NCBI RefSeq assembly: GCF_000423645.1
Contig: NZ_AUIJ01000013.1
Coordinates: 1-64,000, forward strand
Direction: 5' to 3'
Source of the DNA: Sediminimonas qiaohouensis DSM 21189
GTDB lineage: Bacteria > Pseudomonadota > Alphaproteobacteria > Rhodobacterales > Rhodobacteraceae
DNA: 64,000 bases
Shown here: one piece after another, positions 9,159 through 17,589 of the stretch
Position numbering within the stretch: the first letter of the stretch is position 1
How the letters are laid out: the number at the start of each line of letters is the position of its first letter
Made by a program: the position numbers and the translations under genes
The notes under the pieces: generated by a model
Told to the model about the DNA's origin: nothing
The model's database searches: none
What the model saw: only the letters and a program-made list of their open reading frames with translations

Positions 9159-9824
9159 ATGACTTGGACCGTACCCAATATCCTGACCGCGCTACGCCTC
9201 TTGGCGGCGCCCGGTGTGGCCGTGATGTTTCTGTATTTCACGCGGCCCTATGCCGACTGGTTTGCGCTGCTGCTGTTCGTGGGGGCGGCGGTGACGGATT
9301 GGTTCGACGGCTACCTTGCGCGGCTGTGGAAACAGGAAACCAAGCTGGGCACGATGCTGGACCCGATTGCCGACAAGGCGATGGTCCTGATCGCGCTGAT
9401 GGTGATCGTGGGGTATTCGTCGATGTCGCCATGGTTGGTGCTGCCGGCGACGATGATTCTGTTTCGCGAGGTGTTCGTCTCGGGCATGCGGGAATTCCTT
9501 GGCGACACCGCCGGGACGCTCAAGGTCACGAACCTGGCCAAGTGGAAAACCACCGCGCAGATGATCGCGCTGGCGGTCCTGTTTTCCCAAGGCGTGTTCG
9601 AGCATTACCTGATCGCGGCATCATGGGGGATGGACCGGGAAACCTTTGACGCCGTGTTGTCCGGACAGATGCCGGACGAGGTTGGAATTGTGTGGAAATA
9701 CCATGCCATGATATGGGCGGGGCGCGCGGGGTTGACCCTGCTGTGGATCGCCGCCGCGCTGACGCTGGTCACCGGGTGGGAGTATTTCCGCAAGGCGACG
9801 CCGTATCTAAGGGATGATGCGTGA
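9159..9824 (+). CDS. pgsA: CDP-diacylglycerol--glycerol-3-phosphate 3-phosphatidyltransferase
   Basis: 221-residue membrane enzyme that makes phosphatidylglycerophosphate, the committed step to phosphatidylglycerol. The CDP-alcohol phosphotransferase signature D-G-(x2)-A-R-(x8)-G-(x3)-D-(x3)-D is complete in DWFDGYLAR...LGTMLDPIAD. Several hydrophobic helices follow. It lies between uvrC and moaD, and its TGA overlaps the moaD start region, so the genes are likely cotranscribed. Confidence 0.93.
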   Translation: MTWTVPNILTALRLLAAPGVAVMFLYFTRPYADWFALLLFVGAAVTDWFDGYLARLWKQETKLGTMLDPIADKAMVLIALMVIVGYSSMSPWLVLPATMILFREVFVSGMREFLGDTAGTLKVTNLAKWKTTAQMIALAVLFSQGVFEHYLIAASWGMDRETFDAVLSGQMPDEVGIVWKYHAMIWAGRAGLTLLWIAAALTLVTGWEYFRKATPYLRDDA

Positions 9825-10069
9825 TGGACGTTTTGTATTTCGCATGGGTACGCGAGCGGATCGGCCTGCCCCGTGAGCAGGTGGAAACGCAGGCGCGCAC
9901 GGTGAACGATCTGGTCGCCGAATTGCGCGCCCGAGAGGAAAGATACGCCGCCGCATTCGCCGACCTGTCGGCGTTGCGCGTTGCGGTCGATCAGGAACTG
10001 GCCGATTTCGACGCGCCGCTGGACGGTGCGCGCGAGGTGGCGTTCTTTCCGCCCATGACCGGGGGCTGA
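9824..10069 (+). CDS. moaD: Molybdopterin synthase small (sulfur-carrier) subunit
   Basis: 81-residue ubiquitin-fold sulfur carrier ending in the Gly-Gly (PPMTGG) that is thiocarboxylated and donates sulfur to precursor Z. I start at ATG 9824 (MDVLYFAWVRE), whose A is the last base of the pgsA stop. A GTG one codon upstream is an alternative. moaE follows after 1 bp. Confidence 0.93.
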   Translation: MDVLYFAWVRERIGLPREQVETQARTVNDLVAELRAREERYAAAFADLSALRVAVDQELADFDAPLDGAREVAFFPPMTGG

Positions 10070-10070
10070 G

Positions 10071-10517
10071 ATGACGATCAGGGTGCAGGAGCAACCCTTT
10101 GATCTGGGCGAAGAGGCAAACGCCTTCGCGGACGCGCAGGACGATGCCGGCGCGGTGGTCACCTTCACCGGTATCGTGCGTGACCTGCCGGGCGGCGCGG
10201 GTCTGGACCGGATGGTGATCGAGCATTACCCGGGCATGACCGAAAAAGCGTTGGGGCAGATCGCCGCCGATGCCCGTACGCGGTGGGAGTTGGCGGATGT
10301 GCTAATCATTCACCGCTATGGCGAGATGCGCGCCGGTGAGCGGATCATGATGGTCGCCGCCGCCGCCAGGCACCGCAAGAACGCTTTTGATGCGGCCGAG
10401 TTCCTTATGGATTACCTGAAATCCCGCGCGCCGTTCTGGAAGAAGGAACATACCACCGACGGCGGCGATTGGGTCGCCGCGCGGGACGAGGACGAAGACG
10501 CGCTAAAGCGTTGGTAG
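10071..10517 (+). CDS. moaE: Molybdopterin synthase catalytic (large) subunit
   Basis: 148-residue MoaE that converts cPMP to molybdopterin with two MoaD thiocarboxylates. Family motifs are F(T)GIVRD near residue 33, the (I)EHYPGMTEKAL stretch, HRYG(E)M..GE, and the active-site KSRAPFWKKE with its lysines. The start codon lies 1 bp after the moaD stop, consistent with a heteromeric enzyme made from one message. Confidence 0.95.
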   Translation: MTIRVQEQPFDLGEEANAFADAQDDAGAVVTFTGIVRDLPGGAGLDRMVIEHYPGMTEKALGQIAADARTRWELADVLIIHRYGEMRAGERIMMVAAAARHRKNAFDAAEFLMDYLKSRAPFWKKEHTTDGGDWVAARDEDEDALKRW

Positions 10518-10556
10518 GGACCGCCTGCAAAGCAGATCTCGCCACAGGCCCCGCGC

Positions 10557-10883
10557 CTAGTTCTGGTTGGTGCGCTCGAAATAGCTGCGCAGTTCCTCGG
10601 CTTCGTGACGTGCCTCGCGCAGGCCCTCCATCGCGGCGGAAAGCTCTGCTTCGGTTTGCGATATCTGGTTGGTCAATTCCGCCTCGCGCTGCTGCATGTA
10701 GGTGATCGCCTGTTCGCGGGTCTCCTCGGCCTCGTGCAGCTCTTGCGCCATGCGCTCAAGCTCGCTCATGTCCGATTGCGCCACGCGGGTAAACCTGTGG
10801 ACAAGCCAGTTGGCAAACCATCCCAGGCAAAACGCCACGAAGAGGATGATGGCCGTGACGATGATGAATTCAGTCCTGTTCAT
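10557..10883 (-). CDS. Small membrane-anchored coiled-coil protein
   Basis: 108-residue protein with one N-terminal membrane helix (FIIVTAIILFVAFCLGWFANW) and a long acidic/Gln-rich coiled coil that fills the rest (ELERMAQELHEAEETREQ onward). I start at ATG 10883, which overlaps the end of the upstream ompA-like gene by 14 bp. That indicates cotranscription and suggests both act at the envelope. I do not recognise a named family. Confidence 0.75.
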   Translation of the reverse strand: MNRTEFIIVTAIILFVAFCLGWFANWLVHRFTRVAQSDMSELERMAQELHEAEETREQAITYMQQREAELTNQISQTEAELSAAMEGLREARHEAEELRSYFERTNQN

Positions 10884-12858
10884 CCTGTTGGTCCGCTTCT
10901 TGTTGGGTGTCGTTGGTTTCTTCGGTGTCCGCGCTTTGCGCGCCGTCGTCTGCCGTGTCGCTGTCGGGCGCCGTGTCTTGGGCCTCTTGTTCGGTCGGGC
11001 CGTCAGTTTCGTCCGACCCCGCGCTGTCAGAGGTGTCGTCTTCGGGGCGCATAAGGCGGAATTCGATGCGGCGGTTGGCCTCTCGCCCTTCCTCGGTATC
11101 GTTGTCGGCGATCGGTTTATCCTCGCCATACCCTTTGGCAACGAATGATCCGGTCAGGATGCGCCGCGCCCGCAACGCGTTGAGCACCGCCTGCGCGCGG
11201 GCCTGGCTCAACTGCTCGTTCATGACCGCGCGGCCCTGGCTATCCGTATGGCCGCTGATTTCCAGGCGAACCTCGCCGCAATCTTTCAGGATGTCGGCTA
11301 TGTCACTGATAACAGAAGCAGCTTCTGCATCGGGCGTGGCCGAGCCGGGCTCGAAGTTGATCTTGTTCTCCGCGAGAACCGCGTTGATGTCGGCGATGCA
11401 TTCCTCGGGGGTGGGCATCTGCGCGACGGGATCCAACTTCTCGATATAGGTCACGTCGATCTCGAAACGCGCCTTTTCGCCCAGCTTGTCAGCCAGCAGG
11501 CGGGCAATATCGGCCTTGGCATCGGGCGATCCGGTGTCGCCAAGGACGCTCACCTCGTTTTCGGTGACGGTAATGGCGCCGTTCGACAACCGCGCCAGTG
11601 CGTCAAGCGCGGTCAGCACCCGCACCGACCACTCCGCCGGCAAGGCATCGTTGACGCGGGCCGCCATGTGCACCGCCCCCGCGCCAAAGCGCGCCTTGGC
11701 AAAGCTGTCCACTGTCTTGCGCGTGCGCTCCGTGCGCAGGTGCCCGCGCAACTGCAACAGCCCCTCGGGCGACAGGGTGGCGACGAATTCGGGCGCCGAC
11801 AGGTCCTTTTCTTCTTCGGGTTCGGGCAATTCGGCGTGAAGGGTGAAGATTTCGGGCAACGTGTTTTCCAACGTCCCGGTCACGCGGTCAAACCGCTCGG
11901 GATCGGTGCCGCGCTGCGCCAGCAACGAGATGTCGGCATTGGCGAAGGTGATCACCCCGCCGCCAAGATCGTCCAGTGCCGCGATGGCCATCTCAACCGC
12001 TTCGGCCCATCGGGGGGTCGGCACGCCCAGGCCGATCGTGCAGGCGCCAGCCCCTTCCATCCCTGCCTTGCGCGCGGCGGCCAGGATGCGCTCGCGCGCC
12101 TCCTCAGAGTCGGCTGAACACGCGTCGAACCGGGCGATCCCGTCTTGCAGCACAAGGCGCAGGGTAAAGGGCGTTATGACAGGCCTGGGTGCCGAGATGT
12201 CCAGCGCCAATTCGATCTCGGGCGGTGCGCGGCGCGACAGCTCGGCTTGCAGCTCTCGCCGCGCCTCGCGGCTGTCTGCCATCGTCGTTATGTGTACCTC
12301 TCCGGCGGTCGCCGAGATCTTGGCACGCGGGAGCATCGCCGTTGCGGTGATCGTGTAGTCGATGGTTTCGGGCCATTCATCGGGAACGGGATGATCGGCG
12401 GTTTCCATGAAATCGGATACCTCGATTTCCTGCCCCTCGCCATCGATGTCGCGCAGTCGCGACAGCAGCGCGTCGCGGTCTGTCGCGCGCGGGATCAGCC
12501 CGATAAGCGACACGCCGGTATCGTTGCGCAGTATCTCGACCGAGAAGCGCGGCGGCGCGATGTCCAGGCTGGGCTGGACCTTCATCCTGTCGATGACGCG
12601 TGCGGCATCGACGATTTGGCCCGCGACCGATTGTGCCTTGAAGCGCCGCGCCTCGGATGGGGCGGTGCCTGACAGGATGACGCGCAGGCCGTTGGCGCGC
12701 ACCTCCGCCCAAGGCAGATCGTTATTGTCGAGGGAGCGGCGCACGCCGATCTCGGTGCTGTCCTCGATCACGTTGACCGATACACTTGCCGCTATCACGC
12801 TGAGCAGGGCGCCGATGGCAAAGGCGGCCGCGATCACATAGGCGGAGGAAATGCGCAT
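10870..12858 (-). CDS. OmpA-family envelope protein with BON-like repeats and an acidic tail
   Basis: 662-residue protein. It has an N-terminal signal/anchor helix (about residues 5-28), then a BON-like repeat (LRVILSGTAPSEARRFKAQSVA) and further related repeats. The OmpA C-terminal peptidoglycan-binding domain follows at about 500-610, with INFEPGSA and (I)SGHTDSQG...LSQARAQAVLNAL. The last ~55 residues are a low-complexity Asp/Glu/Ser/Thr tail. I chose ATG 12858 (GGGAAC upstream) over ATG 12876. It probably links outer envelope and cell wall. Confidence 0.85.
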   Translation of the reverse strand: MRISSAYVIAAAFAIGALLSVIAASVSVNVIEDSTEIGVRRSLDNNDLPWAEVRANGLRVILSGTAPSEARRFKAQSVAGQIVDAARVIDRMKVQPSLDIAPPRFSVEILRNDTGVSLIGLIPRATDRDALLSRLRDIDGEGQEIEVSDFMETADHPVPDEWPETIDYTITATAMLPRAKISATAGEVHITTMADSREARRELQAELSRRAPPEIELALDISAPRPVITPFTLRLVLQDGIARFDACSADSEEARERILAAARKAGMEGAGACTIGLGVPTPRWAEAVEMAIAALDDLGGGVITFANADISLLAQRGTDPERFDRVTGTLENTLPEIFTLHAELPEPEEEKDLSAPEFVATLSPEGLLQLRGHLRTERTRKTVDSFAKARFGAGAVHMAARVNDALPAEWSVRVLTALDALARLSNGAITVTENEVSVLGDTGSPDAKADIARLLADKLGEKARFEIDVTYIEKLDPVAQMPTPEECIADINAVLAENKINFEPGSATPDAEAASVISDIADILKDCGEVRLEISGHTDSQGRAVMNEQLSQARAQAVLNALRARRILTGSFVAKGYGEDKPIADNDTEEGREANRRIEFRLMRPEDDTSDSAGSDETDGPTEQEAQDTAPDSDTADDGAQSADTEETNDTQQEADQQDEQD

Positions 12859-12917
12859 TGTCTTTGTTGTTCCCATTGGCTACGGCGATCTTTAGGCACT
12901 GTCGCGCCGACGTGCAA

Positions 12918-13892
12918 TCAAAGCAGGGCCGCACCGGCGAAAAACAGCACGGGGATCAGGCCGGCATCACGGTTTGACCTGAAGAGCTTCAGCAAAACGT
13001 CGTTGTTGTCCATATCGAACCGGCGCAATTGCCATAGCATGTGCCAGCCCATGGCCCACGGCCCGGCCAGCGCGATCAGCAGCGCGGGCACCCCGCGATG
13101 ATCTTGCCCCAGCATCGCCATCAGAACGGCCAGCGCCATAAGGCTGACGCAGACCACGAGGAAGCGCCGCAACCACATGGCGGTGCGGACACCGAATAGT
13201 CGCGCGGTCGACTTCACCCCGATGAGCGCGTCGTCCTCGGTATCCTGATGGGCATAGATCGTGTCGTAGAACAGGGTCCATGCCATCCCGGACAGATAGA
13301 GAACGACCGCCGGCCAACCGAGGCTCCCGGTATGAGCGGTCCATGCCAGCAACGCGCCCCAGTTGAACGCCAGCCCGAGGAAAATCTGTGGCCACCATGT
13401 GAACCGCTTGGCAAAGGGATAGATCGCCACCGGGCCAAGGGCGACAACCCCAAGGATGATGGCCGCGGTGTTGAAGCTCAGAAGGATCAACAGCGCGACC
13501 AGGCATTGCGCTGCCATCCACAGCAGCGCCTGCGTTACGCTGACTTGCCCCGATGGGATGGGCCGTGACGCCGTGCGTGCCACTGATCCGTCTATGTCGC
13601 GGTCCGTGATGTCGTTCCACGTGCAGCCCGCCCCGCGCATCAGCCAAGCGCCAATACCGCAGCCCGCGAAAATCCACAGATCGAACGCCGCGAACGCGCC
13701 GTCGTGCAGAATGCCCAGCGTCAGGCCCCACCAGCATGGCAATAGCAGCAACCACGTGCCAATCGGCCTGTCCGCCCGGCTCAGCCTCAGGTAGGGGCGC
13801 AGCGCGGCCGGGGCGTGGCGATCCACCCAATTTCCCACGACAGCGTCGGAAACCTGTCCCTGCTCCTCTGGTGTCTGCCGGGGTGCGGTCAT
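12918..13892 (-). CDS. ubiA: 4-hydroxybenzoate polyprenyltransferase (ubiquinone synthesis)
   Basis: 324-residue membrane prenyltransferase that attaches the polyprenyl tail to 4-hydroxybenzoate. Both Asp-rich Mg-diphosphate motifs are present: NDITDRDID and (Y)DTIYAHQDTEDD. The N-terminal RPYLRLSRADRPIGTWLLLLPCWW is typical of UbiA. A polyprenyl diphosphate synthase gene that would supply the tail lies elsewhere in this window at 41464-42465. Its start is only 12 bp from the divergent rsmE start. Confidence 0.95.
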   Translation of the reverse strand: MTAPRQTPEEQGQVSDAVVGNWVDRHAPAALRPYLRLSRADRPIGTWLLLLPCWWGLTLGILHDGAFAAFDLWIFAGCGIGAWLMRGAGCTWNDITDRDIDGSVARTASRPIPSGQVSVTQALLWMAAQCLVALLILLSFNTAAIILGVVALGPVAIYPFAKRFTWWPQIFLGLAFNWGALLAWTAHTGSLGWPAVVLYLSGMAWTLFYDTIYAHQDTEDDALIGVKSTARLFGVRTAMWLRRFLVVCVSLMALAVLMAMLGQDHRGVPALLIALAGPWAMGWHMLWQLRRFDMDNNDVLLKLFRSNRDAGLIPVLFFAGAALL

Positions 13893-13904
13893 AGTATCGG
13901 CCTC

Positions 13905-14636
13905 ATGAGTGATGATGCGAAAATCCGTCTTTATGTAGAGCATCCCCTTGGGCAGGGGCAAACGGTTCCTTTGGACCGGGCACAGGCGCATTACCTGTTT
14001 GGCGTTATGCGTCAGGCGGTTGGTGCTATGGTGCGGGTGTTCAATGGGCGTGACGGGGAGTGGATCGCGCGGATCGCGGAAGCGGGCAAGCGTGCCGGTC
14101 TGCTGCGCTGCGAAGCGCCGGGTGCGCCGCAGTCGACGCCGCCTGATCTGTGGCTTCTGTTTGCCCCGATCAAGAAGGCGCGCACCGATTTCATCGTGGA
14201 AAAGGCCGCTGAAATGGGCGCGCGGGAGATCCTGCCGGTTCAGACCGATTTCACCAATTCCGAACGCGTCCGCCAGGACCGATTGCAGGCCCACGCGATC
14301 GAGGCGGCGGAGCAGTGCGGTGGCACCTTCGTGCCTGCCGTGCACGATTTGCAAAAGCTTGAAGCGCTGTTGGCCGATTGGCCCCCGGACCGGCAATTGT
14401 TGTTTTGTGACGAGGCCTTAGCCGGCCCGGCAACCGCGTTGCAGGACAACGCTGGCAACCGCCCGTGGGCGATCCTGATCGGCCCCGAGGGCGGGTTTTC
14501 GGACGCCGAGCGCGCGCGGCTCAATGCCATGCCGCAGGCCCACGCGGTGAGCCTTGGCCCCCGCGTGTTAAGGGCCGACACGGCGGCGGTGGCCGCGATG
14601 ACCGTGTGGCAAAGCACGCTGGGAGATTGGCAATGA
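13905..14636 (+). CDS. rsmE: 16S rRNA (uracil(1498)-N(3))-methyltransferase
   Basis: 243-residue SPOUT methyltransferase. The N-terminal PUA-like part has RLYVEHPLGQG and HYLFGVMR. The trefoil-knot SAM site is visible as IGPEGGFSDAE and LGPRVLRADTA. The start ATG 13905 matches where the family begins. The stop overlaps the next gene by 4 bp (ATGA). Confidence 0.95.
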   Translation: MSDDAKIRLYVEHPLGQGQTVPLDRAQAHYLFGVMRQAVGAMVRVFNGRDGEWIARIAEAGKRAGLLRCEAPGAPQSTPPDLWLLFAPIKKARTDFIVEKAAEMGAREILPVQTDFTNSERVRQDRLQAHAIEAAEQCGGTFVPAVHDLQKLEALLADWPPDRQLLFCDEALAGPATALQDNAGNRPWAILIGPEGGFSDAERARLNAMPQAHAVSLGPRVLRADTAAVAAMTVWQSTLGDWQ

Positions 14637-15145
14637 GCCTGATCCGTCCCGAGGCGCGTTCGACGCTGTGGAAACTGCGCGAAGTGTTGGCCGGCGCCGT
14701 GATCGGGGGGCTTGGCCTCTATTGGGGATTGACCGCGCTTGCGCCACTGTCGTGGGTCGGTTGGGGGGTGCTGTTTATTGGCTGTATTCTGTCGGTATCG
14801 GGGCTGCAAAGGGCCCGTTTCTGGCGTGGAAAGGGTGGCCCGGGCGTGGTGCGCGTGGACGAGGGGCAGGTTGCCTATTTCGGCCCCTATGACGGCGGCG
14901 CGGTCGCTCTGTCGGAGTTGTCGCGGCTTGAACTGGACCCGGCGCCGGACCCGCCCTTGTGGTATCTCTATCAACCCGGGCAGCCGGTCTTGGCGATTCC
15001 CGTGACAGCCGAAAACGCCGATACCCTGTTCGACAGTTTCGCCGCCCTGCCGGGGATGCGCACCGAACGCATGTTGTCGGCACTGCGCGGCGGCGGAGAA
15101 CACCGCATCGTGATCTGGGCAAAAGAGATGCGCCGCCTACATTGA
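14633..15145 (+). CDS. Conserved membrane protein of unknown function
   Basis: 170-residue protein starting inside the rsmE stop (ATGA overlap). It has two N-terminal membrane helices (about 15-35 and 40-58, the latter VGWGVLFIGCILSVSG). A soluble domain follows with a PH-like pattern of short strands (VRVDEGQVAYFGPYDGG, LSELSRLELD). It is probably cotranscribed with rsmE, and gshA follows 72 bp later. No function can be assigned. Confidence 0.75.
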   Translation: MSLIRPEARSTLWKLREVLAGAVIGGLGLYWGLTALAPLSWVGWGVLFIGCILSVSGLQRARFWRGKGGPGVVRVDEGQVAYFGPYDGGAVALSELSRLELDPAPDPPLWYLYQPGQPVLAIPVTAENADTLFDSFAALPGMRTERMLSALRGGGEHRIVIWAKEMRRLH

Positions 15146-15216
15146 CAGCCGCGCAGTTTCACCGCACTTCTGGCCCCCGGCAAACCAACAGGCACAAGAT
15201 CGGAGACTTCCCCCCA

Positions 15217-16587
15217 ATGTCTATTCCTCAATCCGGCGGCGGGCCGATCGAACACCAATCGCAACTGGCCGAGTACCTGGAAAGTGGCTGCAAGCCGCGC
15301 GACGACTGGCGTATTGGCACCGAGCACGAGAAATTCGGCTACTGCAAGGATACGCTCAAACCCATCCCGTATGCCGGGGAAAGGTCCGTTCTGGCGGTTC
15401 TTGAGGGGCTGCGCGACGGCCACGGATGGGCGCCCCTTGAGGAGGGCGGCAAGCTGATCGGGTTGGAAAAGGACGGCGCCAACGTCTCGCTTGAGCCGGG
15501 CGGGCAACTGGAGCTGTCGGGTGCGCCGTTGCACAACATCCATGAGACCTGCGACGAGGTGAACGCGCACCTGGCCGACGTGAAGGACATCGCCGACAAG
15601 GTCGGTGTCGGCTTCATCGGTCTGGGGGCCGCGCCGATCTGGACGCATGAGCAGATGCCGATCATGCCCAAGGGGCGCTACAAGCTGATGACCGACTACA
15701 TGGACCGGGTTGGCACCATGGGCAAATCCATGATGTATCGCACCTGCACGGTTCAGGTGAACCTCGATTTCGCCTCCGAGGCGGACATGGTCAAGAAGTT
15801 TCGGGTGGCACTGGCCCTGCAGCCGGTTGCGACGGCGCTGTTCGCCAATTCCCCGTTCTTTGAGGGCAAGCCGAACGGCTACAAATCGTGGCGCGCGCGC
15901 ATCTGGCGCGATCTGGATGCTGATCGGACGGGCATGCTGCCGTTCGTGTTCGAAGATGGATTCGGGTTCGAGCGCTACGTGGATTACGCGCTCGATGTGC
16001 CGATGTATTTTGTCTATCGCGATGGCGTTTACGTCGATGCCCTGGGCCAATCGTTCCGCGATTTCCTGCGCGGCGAGTTGCCGGCGCTGCCGGGCGAGGT
16101 GCCGACGTTGTCGGATTGGGCCGATCACCTGACCACCATCTTCCCCGAGGCGCGAATCAAGAAATACATGGAAATGCGCGGGGCCGATGGTGGCCCGTGG
16201 CGGCGGCTTTGTGCATTGCCCGCGTTCTGGGTCGGGCTGATGTATGATCAGGGCGCGTTGGATGCGGCGTGGGAATTGGCCAAGGACTGGACCGCCGAGA
16301 CGCGCGAGGGGCTGCGCATCGCGGCCGCGCGCGATGGCCTGCAGGCCGAGGCGGGCGGCGTGCGCATGCACGATCTGGCGCGCGCGGCGCTGGATATCGC
16401 GGAGGCGGGCCTCAAGGCGCGGGCGCGCGAAGGGGCAGGGGGGCTTTTGCGCGACGAGACGCATTTCCTCAATGCATTGCGCGAAAGCGTCGAGACAGGC
16501 CGCACGCCCGCCGACGAACTGCTTGAGAAATACCACGGCGAATGGGCCGGCGATTTGAGCCGCGTATACACTGAGTACAGCTACTGA
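15217..16587 (+). CDS. gshA: Glutamate--cysteine ligase, plant/alphaproteobacterial type
   Basis: 456-residue enzyme for the first step of glutathione synthesis. Features include the ATP/glutamate-binding WRIGTEHEKFGY, the (L)EPGGQLELSGAP core, and (M)YRTCTVQVNLDF. It belongs to the plant-type GCL class (GCS2 family), different from E. coli GshA. I start at ATG 15217 (MSIPQSGGG), preceded by CGGAG. The upstream in-frame extension has no similarity to the family. Confidence 0.95.
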   Translation: MSIPQSGGGPIEHQSQLAEYLESGCKPRDDWRIGTEHEKFGYCKDTLKPIPYAGERSVLAVLEGLRDGHGWAPLEEGGKLIGLEKDGANVSLEPGGQLELSGAPLHNIHETCDEVNAHLADVKDIADKVGVGFIGLGAAPIWTHEQMPIMPKGRYKLMTDYMDRVGTMGKSMMYRTCTVQVNLDFASEADMVKKFRVALALQPVATALFANSPFFEGKPNGYKSWRARIWRDLDADRTGMLPFVFEDGFGFERYVDYALDVPMYFVYRDGVYVDALGQSFRDFLRGELPALPGEVPTLSDWADHLTTIFPEARIKKYMEMRGADGGPWRRLCALPAFWVGLMYDQGALDAAWELAKDWTAETREGLRIAAARDGLQAEAGGVRMHDLARAALDIAEAGLKARAREGAGGLLRDETHFLNALRESVETGRTPADELLEKYHGEWAGDLSRVYTEYSY

Positions 16588-16671
16588 TTGCGCGCGCCGA
16601 TCCCCCCTTGCCCGAAAACGTGATCTGCCGCAGGATCGGCGGATTACGCTACAACTGGAAAGGGAACGGAA

Positions 16672-16941
16672 ATGCGCGATTTCTTTATTAACATGTTCGA
16701 AAAGCTGGTCGGCGTGGTCGTCGTGCTGATGGAGATCGGGGTCGTGATCGGTGCCGTCGGCGCGATGGCGGGTGCGGGCCAGGGGCCGATGGGCGGCGGC
16801 ATCCTTGCCGGGCTGATGATCCTGATTTTCGGGACGGTTTACGTGCTGTTCATCGGTGGGGTTTTGTATTTGATCCTCGGGATTTATCACAACACGCGCC
16901 GCACCGCCGATGCGACCGACCGGATGGCCGGTCAGGCCTGA
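16672..16941 (+). CDS. Small two-helix membrane protein, unknown function
   Basis: 89-residue protein with two strong hydrophobic helices (VVVVLMEIGVVIGAVGAMAG and LMILIFGTVYVLFIGGVLYL) separated by a Gly-rich turn, and a hydrophilic C-terminus. AAAGGGAACGG precedes the ATG. The pattern resembles small DUF4282-like membrane proteins, but I cannot confirm that. It converges on plsY. Confidence 0.7.
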   Translation: MRDFFINMFEKLVGVVVVLMEIGVVIGAVGAMAGAGQGPMGGGILAGLMILIFGTVYVLFIGGVLYLILGIYHNTRRTADATDRMAGQA

Positions 16942-16947
16942 GCATGT

Positions 16948-16979
16948 CGCCCCGGTTTCGGCCTCCCGCGGCCGGGGCG
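16948..16979. terminator. GC-rich hairpin between convergent genes (possible terminator)
   Basis: CGCCCCGG (16948-16955) is complementary to CCGGGGCG (16972-16979), with a further GC-rich interior. It sits in the 42-bp gap between the small membrane protein gene and the end of plsY. No U-tract follows on either strand, so it may slow polymerase or stabilise ends rather than act as a classical terminator. Confidence 0.4.
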
Positions 16980-16983
16980 GGAT

Positions 16984-17589
16984 CTACTTGGCGCCGATCC
17001 TTGGCTCGGTGCCCTTGCGCAGCCGGCTGATGTTTTCGCGGTGCTTCCAGAAGATCAACAGCGTCAGCGCGACGGTCAGGAAGAACACCTCGCCCTGCCC
17101 GAGAACAACCGCCCATATGCTTGACAGCGCGGCGGCCATCAGGGCGGCCAGCGACGAGATGCGCGCGGCGGCGGCCGTTACGGCCCAGGTGGCGCAGGCG
17201 GCCACCCCCACCGGCCATGACAGCGCCAGCATCAGGCCAAGGAACGTCGCAACGCCCTTGCCGCCGCGAAACCGTAGCCAAACCGGGTGGCAATGGCCCA
17301 GGATGGCCGCCAATCCGGCCAGTTGCGCCGCCGCCTCGCCGGTCAGGGCGCGTGCCAGCAACACCGCCACCGCGCCCTTGCTTGCGTCCAGCAGCAGCGT
17401 CAGCGCCGCGGCGCCGCGGTTGCCGGTGCGCAGCACGTTGGTCGCCCCGATGTTGCCCGAGCCGATCTTGCGCAGATCGCCCAGCCCCATCATCCACGCC
17501 AGTACGATGCCAAAGGGAATGGAGCCCAGCCCATAGCCGAGAACCGCCCAAAGGGCGAGCATCGCGCCGCTGCTGTCGATGGGGGGCAT
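16984..17589 (-). CDS. plsY: Glycerol-3-phosphate acyltransferase (acyl-phosphate type)
   Basis: 201-residue membrane enzyme that transfers acyl from acyl-phosphate to glycerol-3-phosphate, the first step in phospholipid synthesis. PlsY motifs are (G)YGLGSIPFG, (R)KIGSGNIGATNVLR(T)GN and (FRGGK)GVATFLG, plus five membrane segments. Its ATG directly abuts the pyrC-like stop codon (no gap), so it is the last gene of the pyrB operon. Confidence 0.95.
   Translation of the reverse strand: MPPIDSSGAMLALWAVLGYGLGSIPFGIVLAWMMGLGDLRKIGSGNIGATNVLRTGNRGAAALTLLLDASKGAVAVLLARALTGEAAAQLAGLAAILGHCHPVWLRFRGGKGVATFLGLMLALSWPVGVAACATWAVTAAAARISSLAALMAAALSSIWAVVLGQGEVFFLTVALTLLIFWKHRENISRLRKGTEPRIGAK

Noticed and set aside
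14971-16890. Long open frame antisense to gshA (about 640 codons)
   Set aside because: No family features, Arg/His/Gln-rich as expected of a shadow frame; gshA is complete on the other strand.
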